Source of the DNA: Neodontobutis hainanensis
Taxonomy: Eukaryota; Chordata; Actinopteri; Gobiiformes; Odontobutidae
NCBI GenBank assembly: GCA_024349245.1
Contig: JALDNG010000022.1
Coordinates: forward strand, 12,284,501 to 12,348,500
Length of the DNA: 64,000 nt
Direction: 5' to 3'
Each line of letters starts with the position of its first letter. The first letter of the stretch is position 1. Below, one piece after another: positions 54,001 through 63,882 of this stretch. A program made the position numbers and the translations under genes. The notes under the pieces were generated by a model. The model did not search any database, was not told the DNA's origin, and saw only the letters and a program-made list of their open reading frames with translations.

Positions 54001-56896
54001 CACTTCACTCATTGGGGATTCAATCTCATCACATGCTCCTTGTCTGAGGAGTGACAGGAGAAGACACTCAGTCGAGCGGAATGACGCCTTGGCCGGAGGG
54101 GGCACTGAGGGGAGGTCAGGCTTCTTTCGTTTCCCACGTTGGTACGTAGATGATGGCCCAACATAACCGCATAACACTGTTGGTGGAGTGGATGCAGGCA
54201 CAGAGAGACAGAGTGGAAAAGAATAAATGGTGCAGGCAGAGTGTCAATGCAAGCAGATAGGGTGGGGAAGGGAGAGGGTTAAGTTAGTGCAAACTTTACA
54301 TTACAGTCAGAAACCTTGAGCTGCTCAGGCATTTACACAGACACGTATAACAAGCAAACACCAAAACACACAGAACAAAGAACTATTCATTTCTGTTAGG
54401 AATTCACCAACAAAAGGGACAACAACCTTGGTTAGGGATTGTAAAGTTGAGTTGGAAAAAACTCTTTGAGACACACCTTATTAGCATAACAAAAATTACT
54501 ATTATTCCTTGTTACGTAATGCAATGCTGAAATTGGGAACGGGGGTTATCTTTAAGTAAGTAGGAGGAAGAAGTCCACCTACCGAGAACATTGATAAACA
54601 ATTCATACAACTCGTAAGTGAGCAAAGGCTGCGGAAGACTGTAGAAGTAATCGGAGACTGTTTTGAAGACATCCCTCTCAAAGCCTGGATAGGATGGCTG
54701 TGCACTGTCATACTTTGGCCCTGGAAATGAACAAAATAGTAATTTGTTTTTGAGCAAAATGCTGCTTGACAAATGGAATGTATGATTGGCTACTACTTAC
54801 AATTAGCCAAGCTTTTCATCGCAGACAAAACCCAGTGGGGAAGATCATCTACAAAATCAGGGACAGGTTACAATATTACACAATATGACATGATTTATCT
54901 AACAGTGGAAGTTTATTCTTAATCCGGAGTTGTTCATTTAAGTTCAAACTTACTCGGTTTGTCATCCAGTGTAACTACCCCATGCTTGTTGACTTTAGTC
55001 ATGTTATGTATGATATTTTGTGGATTCACCGAACGGTGGTCTAAAACTTCATCCAGTGATTCAACACCAAGAATCTTCTGCAAACTAAAGGACAGAAAAA
55101 CACAAGTTAAATAACTTACGCCTTTCATTTATTTATTATTATAAACTATGTTTTCAGATTAATGTATGTGTACTGGGTCAAAGTGACGTCTTTCCAGATC
55201 TCATGTTCATCTGTCACCGTCAGCTCACGTCTCTGTAAATTTTGTTCAGTTGATGGATCCCCTTCATCGTCTTCACCTTGGAGAATAGGATCCACATTTT
55301 CCTGAAAGTAGCAAATATGATAAAGAATGTAATGTTGTTATAATTAAACTTATAGAATAGGCAAAATTGTTGAATGAAATTGAATCACAAATATTGTTTT
55401 AGTCCGTTTTTGTATATATTATTTATATAATCATAAAATACTTTCTTTAATGGATTCCTAAACAACAAGTGTATGCATGAAAAGTATTAAACAGAGCAGA
55501 GGCAGTAAATAGATAAGTGTGCTCTGGCTTTGACTGATTTGATTTAGGACATATTCAAGATCAATTCAGTGAGTTCAAGGCAATATCACTGAGTTTGCCC
55601 TTGGTACAATCATTTAGCATTAGTCTAGCTCACCTGTGTGTCCTTTTCATGCTTTTTGACTCTAAACCTGAAGAACCCATCTTTGTCTCGGAATGAATGC
55701 TTTTTCTTGACAGAGCCTGGGGCTGAGCCGGGAGTTCGTGATGGACATGGGATGGGCTTTAGAGGTGAAGTAGATGGGAATCTGTAAGAGAGATATGGGC
55801 TCATTTTGGACTCTCCAAATCATACACGGCTAAATGTGTCAAAGAATTACACATTACCTGTAGAGCACATTGTTGTCGTCTAGGTCCTCCGAGCCCCAGC
55901 GACCCTTCACATCCTCAATTACATGGTTTTTCAGAAACTTCTTTAAGAGCTGTACCGTCTGTTGCCTAGTGACATCCGGGCCAAAATTGCTGTTGTTGCG
56001 CAGCAGCTGGTGCAGCCAATCCACAGCAGCAGCAGCAGTAAAGCATGATGCATGATGTCTGAAATTCTGCCGGTGTTTCTTGAGAGGCATACCAGCCCTA
56101 AAGAGACGAGTCACCTCATTCCACTGAAAAGGACACAGAAGCAATGTATTAGAGTAATACAACTGTATGCCATAGGCGTACAAACAACCCCAAGATTGCA
56201 TATGGGTTTTAGGGTCACCCTGTTTTAGGGTCACCCTGTGCTGTGCAGTGGCAAAGAAAACATGGAGGTGCCAGACTCAAAGAACGAGAATAAACAGTAG
56301 ACCTGGCCTTGCTGGAATTTCACTTTGTTATTAGTGGAGCAAAAAAATACCTAATTGTATTGTGCATTTGGTACTTAAGGGTAAATTTCAACTGTATTTA
56401 AAATCTTTAAAAGAGAAAGAATTATTTTCAAAGACAGGACTCAACTAGATTATACCAGGCTCAGGACTAAACTCATAAATAACAAAGAGACAGCTTTTTG
56501 TGTCCCTAAATGTTACAGAGCTTAAAGCAATACTTTTAAACGACTTTTACATTATAAAAAATGTTACATTAAATACCGATTTATTCTCACAAACATATTT
56601 CCCTTAGTACATAGTCTATCTCTGTGATAATAGAGATACAATAAACATTGTTGAAACTTACTGTTCCCTTTACTAAGCTGTTCGACTGTGCGTTACCATG
56701 AGTTACAGTATGACATGCAATATAAGGTTAGATCAAGAAACAGTTTAAGGTTAGCTAGTTAATACTTCCACGAAATAAACCCCATGAATATTATGTATCA
56801 GCTGTGTAGCTGTAGCTAGCTGTGTCCCGCTGACAAACGGCAACTTACCAGCTTTGTGGCTCGATAAGGTCCCGGCGTGATAACATGCGAACTCAT
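51078..56896 (-). CDS. depdc1a: DEPDC1A, DEP domain-containing mitotic protein, complete (842 aa)
   Basis: DEPDC1A is a cell-cycle-expressed nuclear and spindle-associated protein with a DEP domain and a RhoGAP-like domain. Coding exons in transcript order: 56849-56896, 55858-56123, 55634-55781, 55174-55301, 54954-55084, 54801-54848, 54583-54720, 53238-54176, 52126-52298, 51868-52044, 51539-51745, 51078-51203; sum 2,529 nt. It starts MSSHVITPGPYRATKLWNEV. The DEP domain spans about residues 17-105 (FTAAAAVDWL, RQQTVQLLKKFL). The region PQNIIHNMT to SLPQPLLTYELYELF is RhoGAP-like. The C-terminal part (RRKLQLLMRMMSRISQNVDMP, DLDELLATRLVSFFMDH) matches DEPDC1 and ends KPPLLNIKKTKAF. DEPDC1B is shorter and lacks the large serine-rich exon, so depdc1a fits better. 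Confidence 0.94.
52299..53237 (-). other. depdc1a: depdc1a intron before the C-terminal exons
   Basis: An AT-rich intron of about 940 bp. No exon, repeat or RNA gene recognised. Confidence 0.7.
53238..54176 (-). other. depdc1a: 939-nt symmetric exon of depdc1a
   Basis: This exon encodes about 313 residues of Ser/Pro-rich, probably disordered sequence. Both boundaries are in phase 1, so skipping it joins LG to LLQPQ in frame. The corresponding exon is skipped in the known short human DEPDC1 isoform. Confidence 0.8.
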
Positions 56897-57065
56897 CTTT
56901 TATCAAAAAACTCAGCTATTGTTTTCAACTCATTTGCTAAAATAAAAGCTAATTCAGAACATTCCTATATTATAGTGTGAAAAGAGAGAATGTTCTGTTG
57001 CAGTCGGCCCCTCTCAGAGCCTACTTTGAGAACACCACCACCAGTCGCTGGCTGCTCTCCGTCTG

Positions 57066-57104
57066 TTCAAAATTACGAGCCGTACTATTCTGCACAGCGA
57101 TTGG
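57066..57104 (-). promoter_or_regulatory. depdc1a: CCAAT box and CHR-like element in the depdc1a promoter
   Basis: Reading toward depdc1a, CCAAT (57,104-57,100) is followed 28 bp later by TTTGAA (57,071-57,066), the core of a cell-cycle genes homology region, about 170 bp before the start codon. CCAAT plus CHR is the arrangement bound by NF-Y and DREAM/MuvB in G2/M genes, which fits depdc1a. A CACGTG E-box lies just upstream at 57,118-57,123. Inference from short motifs. Confidence 0.4.
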
Positions 57105-58028
57105 ACTGTGCCCTCGTCACGTGTCACCGTAAAACAGGAAAAGGTGTTTTGGATTAAAACGGTTGCTTGTGTTAACGCTAGTAGTTCTAGCGTAAAGGCA
57201 ACTTATGTTTATGAAAGAACACATAAAGTACTGCGATTCAAGAAACACTTTATATAAATATATGTACAATGTAGACCATAGATTTAGAGTATTCTTAAAT
57301 TGTGCCCCAAAATATGTAATATACGTCAAGACCTAGCTGATAGATTGTGGGAAGGGTCAAGAATACAAAACACAAAGGTTGAGGGCATTTATGAGCTACT
57401 CAGAGGGTTGGGCTAACACAACACAACCTCCTAAAGATGCAAATATCTGACAATAGCAGCTACCAACAGACTATAAATCATGGGCCATTTGGGAGTCAAT
57501 GTGAATTTACCACAACTTGCTAACTTTAGTAGGTTTGTGATGGAATCATTACCCAAACTGGCATGTGCATGAATAATCATTCAACTTGAATAATACATTT
57601 TTCATTCATTTGATGCATTGAACAACATTGTTCAATAAAAGCCTTGTCAGCCAACTTTTACAGTTCTAAAGTTGATTTTATCTTGTCCTTATATGGATAA
57701 AGGCTATTTTTCCAAAATGCGATCACCTAAAATAAAGACATAATTAAAATATTTTTCCTTGTTTTCTCGTTGTTTTCATCTGTATGAGGCCTTTGTTATC
57801 CCATCACATGTGATATAGGCAAAGCAATTAATTTATACATTTTACATATACATATACAAAATTATTAATTTATACAACAGAATTCATACACTGGGTCATT
57901 AAAGTGTTTTACAGAAATAAAAGACCATTTTCATATACATAGAAAATATTTAGAATAAAATAAATAAGAAAAATGAAAAGATGAAAAGTGCAGATAAAAA
58001 ATACTTTTAGTTCTCTGTAGTGAATGTA

Positions 58029-58045
58029 GGGGGGGGGGGGGGGGG
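58029..58045 (+). repeat. G17 homopolymer
   Basis: Seventeen consecutive G residues, able to form a G-quadruplex; length is also prone to sequencing error. Confidence 0.85.
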
Positions 58046-58237
58046 CTAAAGAGGAAGGCTTGTAACCTCGCCTTGAACTCTGTTAAAGTTGAGGCTTGTT
58101 TCACTTCATCTGGGAGGCTGTTTCAGATTTTTGCTGCATGAGACTTAAACGCTGCTGTTTTGTTCTAACTCTGCCCACGAGCAGAAGGCCTGTTCCAGAT
58201 GTTCCCTGAAGATTCAAAAGGAACTAAAATGTCAGTA

Positions 58238-58548
58238 ATGGAGCGCAGTGACTCAGTGGTAGAGCGTTCAACCTATGAGGTGGTTAAATTCCTGCTCCCC
58301 CCAGGTCATACTTGTACTGTCCTTGTTGAGTCCTTGGGCAAGACACTTAACCCACCTTGCCTCCAGTGTCCATAGACTGTAGAGGTGAGTTTGGTGGGGG
58401 TTGGAGAAGGTTGTGAGTGCTTGTGAGGGCAGCCCCACCTCTCTGTTTTCCAAAGGTATGTATGAGGCAGATGGAAGCAACGTGTAAAGTGCTTTGGGTG
58501 CCTGAGAAACGTACAGAAAAAGCACAATATAAATGCACACCATTTTTC
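58238..58548 (+). repeat. tRNA-derived SINE, diverged copy
   Basis: Same family as 47,237-47,590 but on the plus strand. A box TGACTCAGTGGTAGAGC at 58,249-58,265, decayed B box GGTTAAATTCC at 58,282-58,292, core CCTTGGGCAAGACACTTAACC, then tail GTAAAGTGCTTTGGGTGCC and CACAATATAAATGCACACC. Confidence 0.8.
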
Positions 58549-58744
58549 AATGAAGTGTAGCCTACTCCTCTTTTCTCACAGGCCTTGGAGAGCAATGCAA
58601 GCAGCCAACTTCCAGTTTCTAAAGCTTATGTAAAAGCCTGGCAAAATCCTTTACAAAAGCTTTTCTGGTGTCAACTGCACCCAATTGTAACATTATTTGT
58701 TTAATTCCTGTGTATTTGACATGACCTGGAGGAGGGGTGCTGTT

Positions 58745-58975
58745 ATATATTCCCTCTGGAACTCCCTCCCTCCACAAATCCGAACCTCTGACTCACTCGA
58801 AACATTTAAGATACAGTTAAAAACTCACATTTTCAAGAAATGTTACGTGTCATAAACTCCTTTGCAATATGTTGTTTTGTTTATTGTTCTGTTGTATGTA
58901 TTTTATGTATGTAAAGCGTCTTTGCATCCCCTGAAAAGCACTATATAAATTTGATGTATAATTATTATAATATCA
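58745..58975 (+). mobile_element. L2-like LINE 3' end (reverse transcriptase C-terminal tail plus 3' UTR)
   Basis: From 58,751 the plus strand encodes SLWNSLPPQIRTSDSLETFK and a further LKTHIFKK, the pattern (WNSLPxxIR...FKxxLKTHLF) typical of the extreme C-terminus of L2/CR1-type LINE reverse transcriptases. It is followed by a short 3' UTR with GTAAAGCGTCTTTG, AAGCACTATATAAATTTGAT and ATTATTATAATA. Only the last 230 bp survive, as expected for 5'-truncated insertions. Confidence 0.75.
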
Positions 58976-59792
58976 GTGACCATAGCATTTAGATAGCTGC
59001 ATGTAACAAATCTGTTTAAGTCACTGATAGCACCATCTCCAAGCAGCAGGATATCTCTGACCTTCACTTTTAGTATAGTTTCTCTGTCTGTTTGTCTGGT
59101 GCTTTATCACAAATTCATGTCTCCTGTTTTCCATAGAATAGGTACCATTTACTAAATTTTTCAGTCACAGCAGAGCTTTTGGGTTCATTCACATTTAGTT
59201 CAGTGAGTGGTTGTAATCTGTTTTTAGCTGTATGTTTGGTGATGCTAGATATGCTTCTGTGATGCCAGCATTCTTTTTTCTATTAAGTTTATGCCATGTA
59301 ACATTATTTTGTTCAGTTCTGGGAATGACACTGTATCAAAATTTAAGTTTACAGTCTTGCCACACAGTGTGATCTGGACCATCTCCTTAAGTCTTTAAGA
59401 TTCCAAAGCATTGCTTGTAGCACACAAAATTTCTGTATATTTCCAGCAATTTCGGCAGAAAAAAATATTCTAGTTTTTACCACAGACATGTTGATATATA
59501 GATACCAAGGCTGCTGTCGCTCATCAGGTACAACATGTTTAAAAATAAAAAATAAGTAGAAAAAAAGTTTATAGTAAAACGTAAACCATTTATCATAAAA
59601 TCAATGGCTAACAGTTGAAATAACTAAAAAGCAAACTAAAGCAGCAGGAGCAAGCAGAAAAGCGTCTGCACTCTTCAGGAGCAGATTTCATGTAGTTTAT
59701 AATGAACAGTCATTTTTAAATCATGGTTTATTAGAACATCCAAATAATATCTTAAAATACAGTCATTAAACAGATGCAGCAGTGCAAGAGAT

Positions 59793-59798
59793 TTTATT
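59793..59798 (-). terminator. eef1d: eef1d poly(A) signal
   Basis: AATAAA on the minus strand, 64 nt past the stop codon, giving a very short 3' UTR as usual for highly expressed translation-factor genes. Confidence 0.6.
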
Positions 59799-59861
59799 TT
59801 TTGTTAACCATTGACACAATTGGTAGAGAAACAAGGCGTGACAAAAGACAGACACATACAC

Positions 59862-62291
59862 TTAAATCTTGTTGAAGGCTGCGACATCAACACTCTGGAC
59901 CTGAAAGACAGCATATTTTTGTGAGTAAAAAAAACAATCAATATTTGTAAAAACTAAGTTTGTTGATAACTAAACATTACCTAAGGAAAGCTGTTAATAA
60001 AACTAAATGGTTGGTATTGAATTGAACAGTTCTTACATAGTCTTCAAACTTGGTGATTTCCTCCTCCAGTAAATCTGTTCCAACCTTGTCATCCTCCACT
60101 ACACATGCAATTTGGAGCTTTTTAATACCATAACCAACAGGGACTAGTTTGGATGTTCCCCATAAGAGACCGTCAGCCTGCACTGAGCGTACGCACTCCT
60201 CCAACTTCACCATGTCCGTTTCATCATCCCACTAAGATACACAAAAGGGGATCATTAAATAAGTGAAAGTATAGTAAAAAATGTATGCAAGTAACAACTG
60301 TGGACATTAAAAGTATGGCTGTTTAAGGTACATGTGGGTAGACGACTGCCATGGATGTAGTTTGTAGAACAAGCAATTAGCAGACATAGACAATGCTAAA
60401 AAGGTGGTTTAAAAAGAGAACAAACTTCTTGTTAATATGAGTTCAATTGTGTTTAAAATGACGTCTGTATTAAAAATAATACAGACGTAAAAAAATAAAC
60501 AGCCCATTTTTAGCTGACTACTGAATATTCTCCTTAGTGAAGACAGTGTTGTAAGAATCAAAACAAGACTTGAAGCACTAACTGGACTTACAGGTTTGAC
60601 ATCAAGTAAGATTGAAGACTTTGCAATGATGGCAGGCTTCTTTGCTTTCCTTTCTGCATATTCCTTTAACCTCTGCTGTTTGATCTGGTCTGCCTCCTCA
60701 TCTTCATCACTGCCGAAGAGGTCGAAATCATCATCATCATTTTCTTCCTCTTCCTCCTTTTTATCAGGTGTGTTCTGCTTAACAGTTGTGCCCTGAATTA
60801 AAAAAAGTAATAAAAATTTGATAGTGACTTCCTGTAACATTGAAGACTTTGCAACAAACTGCCTGGACAAACTCACATTTGTGTAGGGCACAGAGGGAAT
60901 GGGAGCTGGAGTGACAGGTGCAGGAGATTTCTCCAGAACTGCTACTCGACACTCGAGTTTAGAAAGTGCTGCTCTAAGGTTGTCGACCACTAATAAAAAT
61001 AAAGAAATAAATAAATCATTAGGTAGCAATCTTACTGGGTATACACTAAATATACAGTTTAAGTTATCTAAACTTAAAAGAACATAAAAATATATTTTTT
61101 ACTCAATTACACACTGATACAATGAAGAATGTACGGCTACAGTGTGTTAATTTAATATTTTATCAAAACTGAGCAAACACTCCCACCTTTGTGTAGGCTA
61201 TGATTCTCCAGCTCCAGGCTTTGGATGCGAGAGATAATTTCACCTTGATCTGTTGTGTTAGTGCTGCTGGTATTTGTACTCTGCAAATGAGAACAGACAA
61301 AGTCTTTTAGTCTGTATAATGAGGAAAAAAGTATTTTTAGTGCAACATCAAACAAGGCTTCTCAAGCTGACCCCATTTGTGAACAGACAGCAAAATCAAA
61401 GCCTTAGAGTCCATCTCAACAGCACCTGCCATTAGGTCACAAAAACACATGCCAATTGTTAAACACTGACAAAAACTTAAAAGCAGCTACATTGATGAGG
61501 TCTGCTCTAGCCACACTCCAAAGGAGGTTTCTACAAGCTGGAGGTCACGTCAGCTGAGCACTGTTAATAACAGCTGGTGGGGTTGGTGCTTCTGGGGTAA
61601 ACAGCCATACAGCACTTACAAGCTGGGAATGATGGTTCAGGAAAGGGTGACCTGGCCCTCTGTTACTCAGTGTGTTCTTCAGCTGGGGGAGGAGGGGGTT
61701 AAGGTAATAAATAAAGGGAAAAAGAAATAGGACTGACACTGACAATAGGCATTTGCTTGAGGATTGACCATTACTCATATGCATTTTTACATTAAAATAT
61801 GACATTCTCTGCATTTAATTGGGGCACGAGATCAAGCAGTCTCCTCTTCTGAAGTAAAAGTCCATCACCAAAAAAAAAAATAAAAAAAATTCTAAATAAA
61901 GCTGGATGAAAAAGTAAAACATCTCAAAAAGCTCAAGAATACTTACTCCTGCTAAAGACTTCTGGATGTTCTCCCTGGCCCGAGCAATATCTTGTAGGAT
62001 GGAGTTGGCACCAACATCCTACAGAGAAATAAAATAAGTCAGAATGATTTGTTTCTCTAGTAATGCGTTTGCAAGTTGTGTTGCACTAAAAAAGAAAAAA
62101 AAGAAAAAAAGTCCATCTTTGGAAAATGTATATTTTCACCCAGAAGCAATAGATAGTTAAAAAATAGTTACCCCTGTGCTTGGAGTGCTTGAGGTGCCAT
62201 TCATTCTTTCATAGAAACGCCTCTCTGCTTCATCGTAGCGAGGTTTGTCAAACCAGATCTTCTCCTGGGCCAGAAAGTCGAGTGAACTCAT
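59862..62291 (-). CDS. eef1d: Elongation factor 1-delta (eEF1D/eEF1Bδ), canonical short isoform, 277 aa
   Basis: eEF1Bδ is a guanine-nucleotide exchange subunit of the eEF1 complex that recharges eEF1A with GTP during translation elongation. Coding exons in transcript order: 62172-62291, 61947-62018, 61187-61280, 60877-60989, 60592-60792, 60037-60231, 59862-59900; sum 834 nt. It starts MSSLDFLAQEKIWFDKPRYD, whose N-terminus contacts eEF1Bγ. A leucine-zipper-like coiled coil lies at LRAALSKLECRVAVLEK. An acidic linker (DDDDFDLFGSDEDEE, with the casein-kinase-type DLFGSD) precedes the exchange domain (KSSILLDVKPWDDETDM to VQSVDVAAFNKI). The acidic DLFGSD segment and zipper separate it from eef1b2. 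The long isoform adds the upstream exon 62633-63882. Confidence 0.95.
61620..61682 (-). other. eef1d: Candidate 63-nt cassette exon of eef1d
   Basis: Between the exons ending KSLAG (61,947) and starting STNTSS (61,280) lies a 63-nt open segment. It is preceded by a strong polypyrimidine acceptor (CCTCCTCCCCCAG) and followed by the consensus donor GTAAGTGC. Both neighbours meet in phase 0 and the segment has 21 sense codons (LKNTLSNRGPGHPFLNHHSQ plus L), so inclusion would give a 298-aa protein. Vertebrate eEF1D is known to have small alternatively spliced inserts at about this place. No transcript evidence is available here. Confidence 0.55.
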
Positions 62292-62632
62292 AGTTCTGAA
62301 TTGGAAAAAACAAGGAGCCACAAGAAATATGTAAATAGAAAATGAAATGGAAATCCGTTTATACTTTATGATCCCTATTACAAAACTAACACTAACTATG
62401 TTATAAAATTACAAAATTATGCTTACAAAATGGCTCACCCAACAAACATAAAATCATATGAAAACGACAGAAATCAGTAGTGATATATATAAGAGACTAG
62501 AAAATAATGAATCAACATAGAAAACATATGGAAAAAGTCACTTAAAAAACAATAAATAATGTAGAAAACACAATGAAAAAATAAAGAAAAGAAAACAGCA
62601 GGAACAGCTCGGTTGTCTGTATTTGGCCATAC

Positions 62633-63882
62633 TTGTCCCTCAGCGGGGGAGTGGACACAACAGATGAGGAATCTGCGTCTGGTTTGTGACTCCTCTTTGT
62701 CACTATGGCTTCATCTTTCCTGTTACTGTAGAAATGTCTCTCTGCAGCATCATATCGAACCCTATCCAGCCATTGCCGCTCGCTGTCGGGATGAAGAAAG
62801 TAACAGACTCCTTGTGCTGGGGTCTCTTCTTTATCGGAAACCTCACTGGGCTCCTCTTCCTCTTGAATGGGATGAAGGGCATGGAAGACTTCTGCTTTGC
62901 ATTGTGAGACCACACGCTTTTCTTCCACCACAGCAACCTCCTCTTCCTCCTCCTCCTCTTCCTCAACAAGACTCTGAGGGTGGTCACTGCTTCTGGAGGT
63001 GGAGGAACAGGTGGACCTCTTGGACGAGTTGTTACTGCACAAGTTTTGATAGAAGGCAGCTTCGGCACGATCATACTGTGGTTTCTCCAGCCAAACGTCT
63101 CGAAGTAGCTCCACAGCGATACGGGGCAGTCCGTTAATTGACTGTCGAGTAGTTGGTGTGACCACTGCTTGTTGGACAACGGGGGTTGCTGGAGTTGGAG
63201 GAAGAGACTGATATCCTTCATCAGGCGTCCTGGATGTAACGGAGTGCTCAGGCAGGGATGGGATGTTCAGAGAGTTTGGAACCAATGGTTGCATGGATTC
63301 GATAAAATGGCTTTCTGCTTGGTCAAAGGCAGTTTTGTTTACCCACACCGACTGGACTACATGATGGCAAGCAATCTGACCACTGTGCTGGCATGCAGTT
63401 GTAGAGGCCACATTGGAAGGACAGGGCGGAGAGTTTTGTGTTGACACAGGTGGTGACCCAATGGTCACATTGGAAGAACTGGCCAACCAACACTGGTACA
63501 GGCTTTCTGCTCTCTCATAGATGCTCCTTTCAAACCACACATTAGCGCACTCCGACTGCAGCTCGGCCAAACCAAGGCAGGGGTCAGAAGCCTCGTTGAT
63601 CTGCATTTCAACTTTTTTGGTTTTATCACCTTTTGATTCAGGGCGACTTTCAGGATTAGATGTACGTTTCCTTCGCCGGCGGCTTTTTGAGCTACGATTA
63701 CCATCACCATTTAAGCTGCCGCTTTCAGGAGATGACGACGCCTCTCCATTTCTTTGTCCTGAGATAGTCTTGTCACGACATCCTGCCCCAACCAAGGCAG
63801 AGCGTTCCTCTTGACAGGGACTGGAGGGCTCATCATGCTCTGACCTATCCACCGCAGAGCACTGGTTGATCTTCTTAGACAT
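62633..63882 (-). CDS. eef1d: Long-isoform exon of eef1d (eEF1BδL), 1,250 nt, with four W-Y-D-A-E repeats
   Basis: ATG at 63,882 opens about 416 codons ending at donor AA|GTATGG. Splicing to the acceptor before 62,295 gives RDK-T-MSSLDF, in frame with the short protein, for a 695-aa product. In mammals the same arrangement makes eEF1BδL, a nuclear, heat-shock-responsive transcription activator expressed in brain and testis. Visible features are a basic nuclear-localisation-type cluster at residues 67-90 (KSRRRRKRTS, KGDKTKK), an acidic Glu run at about 307-315, and four copies of a 19-residue motif (about 115, 179, 263, 371) like VWLEKPQYDRAEAAFYQNL. The canonical exon supplies a fifth (IWFDKPRYDEAERRFYERM). 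A good acceptor (CTGATCTTAG) lies just upstream of the ATG, so a non-coding first exon lies further upstream, probably beyond the window. Confidence 0.9.

Larger units (their letters stand above)
57130..59770. other. Intergenic region between depdc1a promoter and eef1d 3' end
   Basis: No gene recognised. It holds a G17 run, a SINE copy and an L2-like LINE 3' fragment, listed separately. The 58,050-58,230 stretch (TGGGAGGCTGTTTCAGAT-like) resembles another dispersed fish repeat but I cannot name it. Confidence 0.6.

Noticed and set aside
58268..58595. Several 73-91-codon minus-strand frames at 58.3-58.6 kb
   Set aside because: They fall inside the SINE copy and reflect its repeat sequence. 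The same pattern appears opposite the SINE at 47 kb.
62613..63137. 174-codon open frame on the plus strand opposite the eef1d long exon
   Set aside because: It is antisense to a well-supported coding exon, and its protein is low-complexity (poly-Pro/Leu) reverse complement of acidic and basic repeats. No homology.
62703..63221. 172-codon minus-strand frame overlapping the eef1d long exon in another frame
   Set aside because: The eef1d frame has the conserved repeats and the correct splice join to the canonical protein. This frame has no recognisable features.
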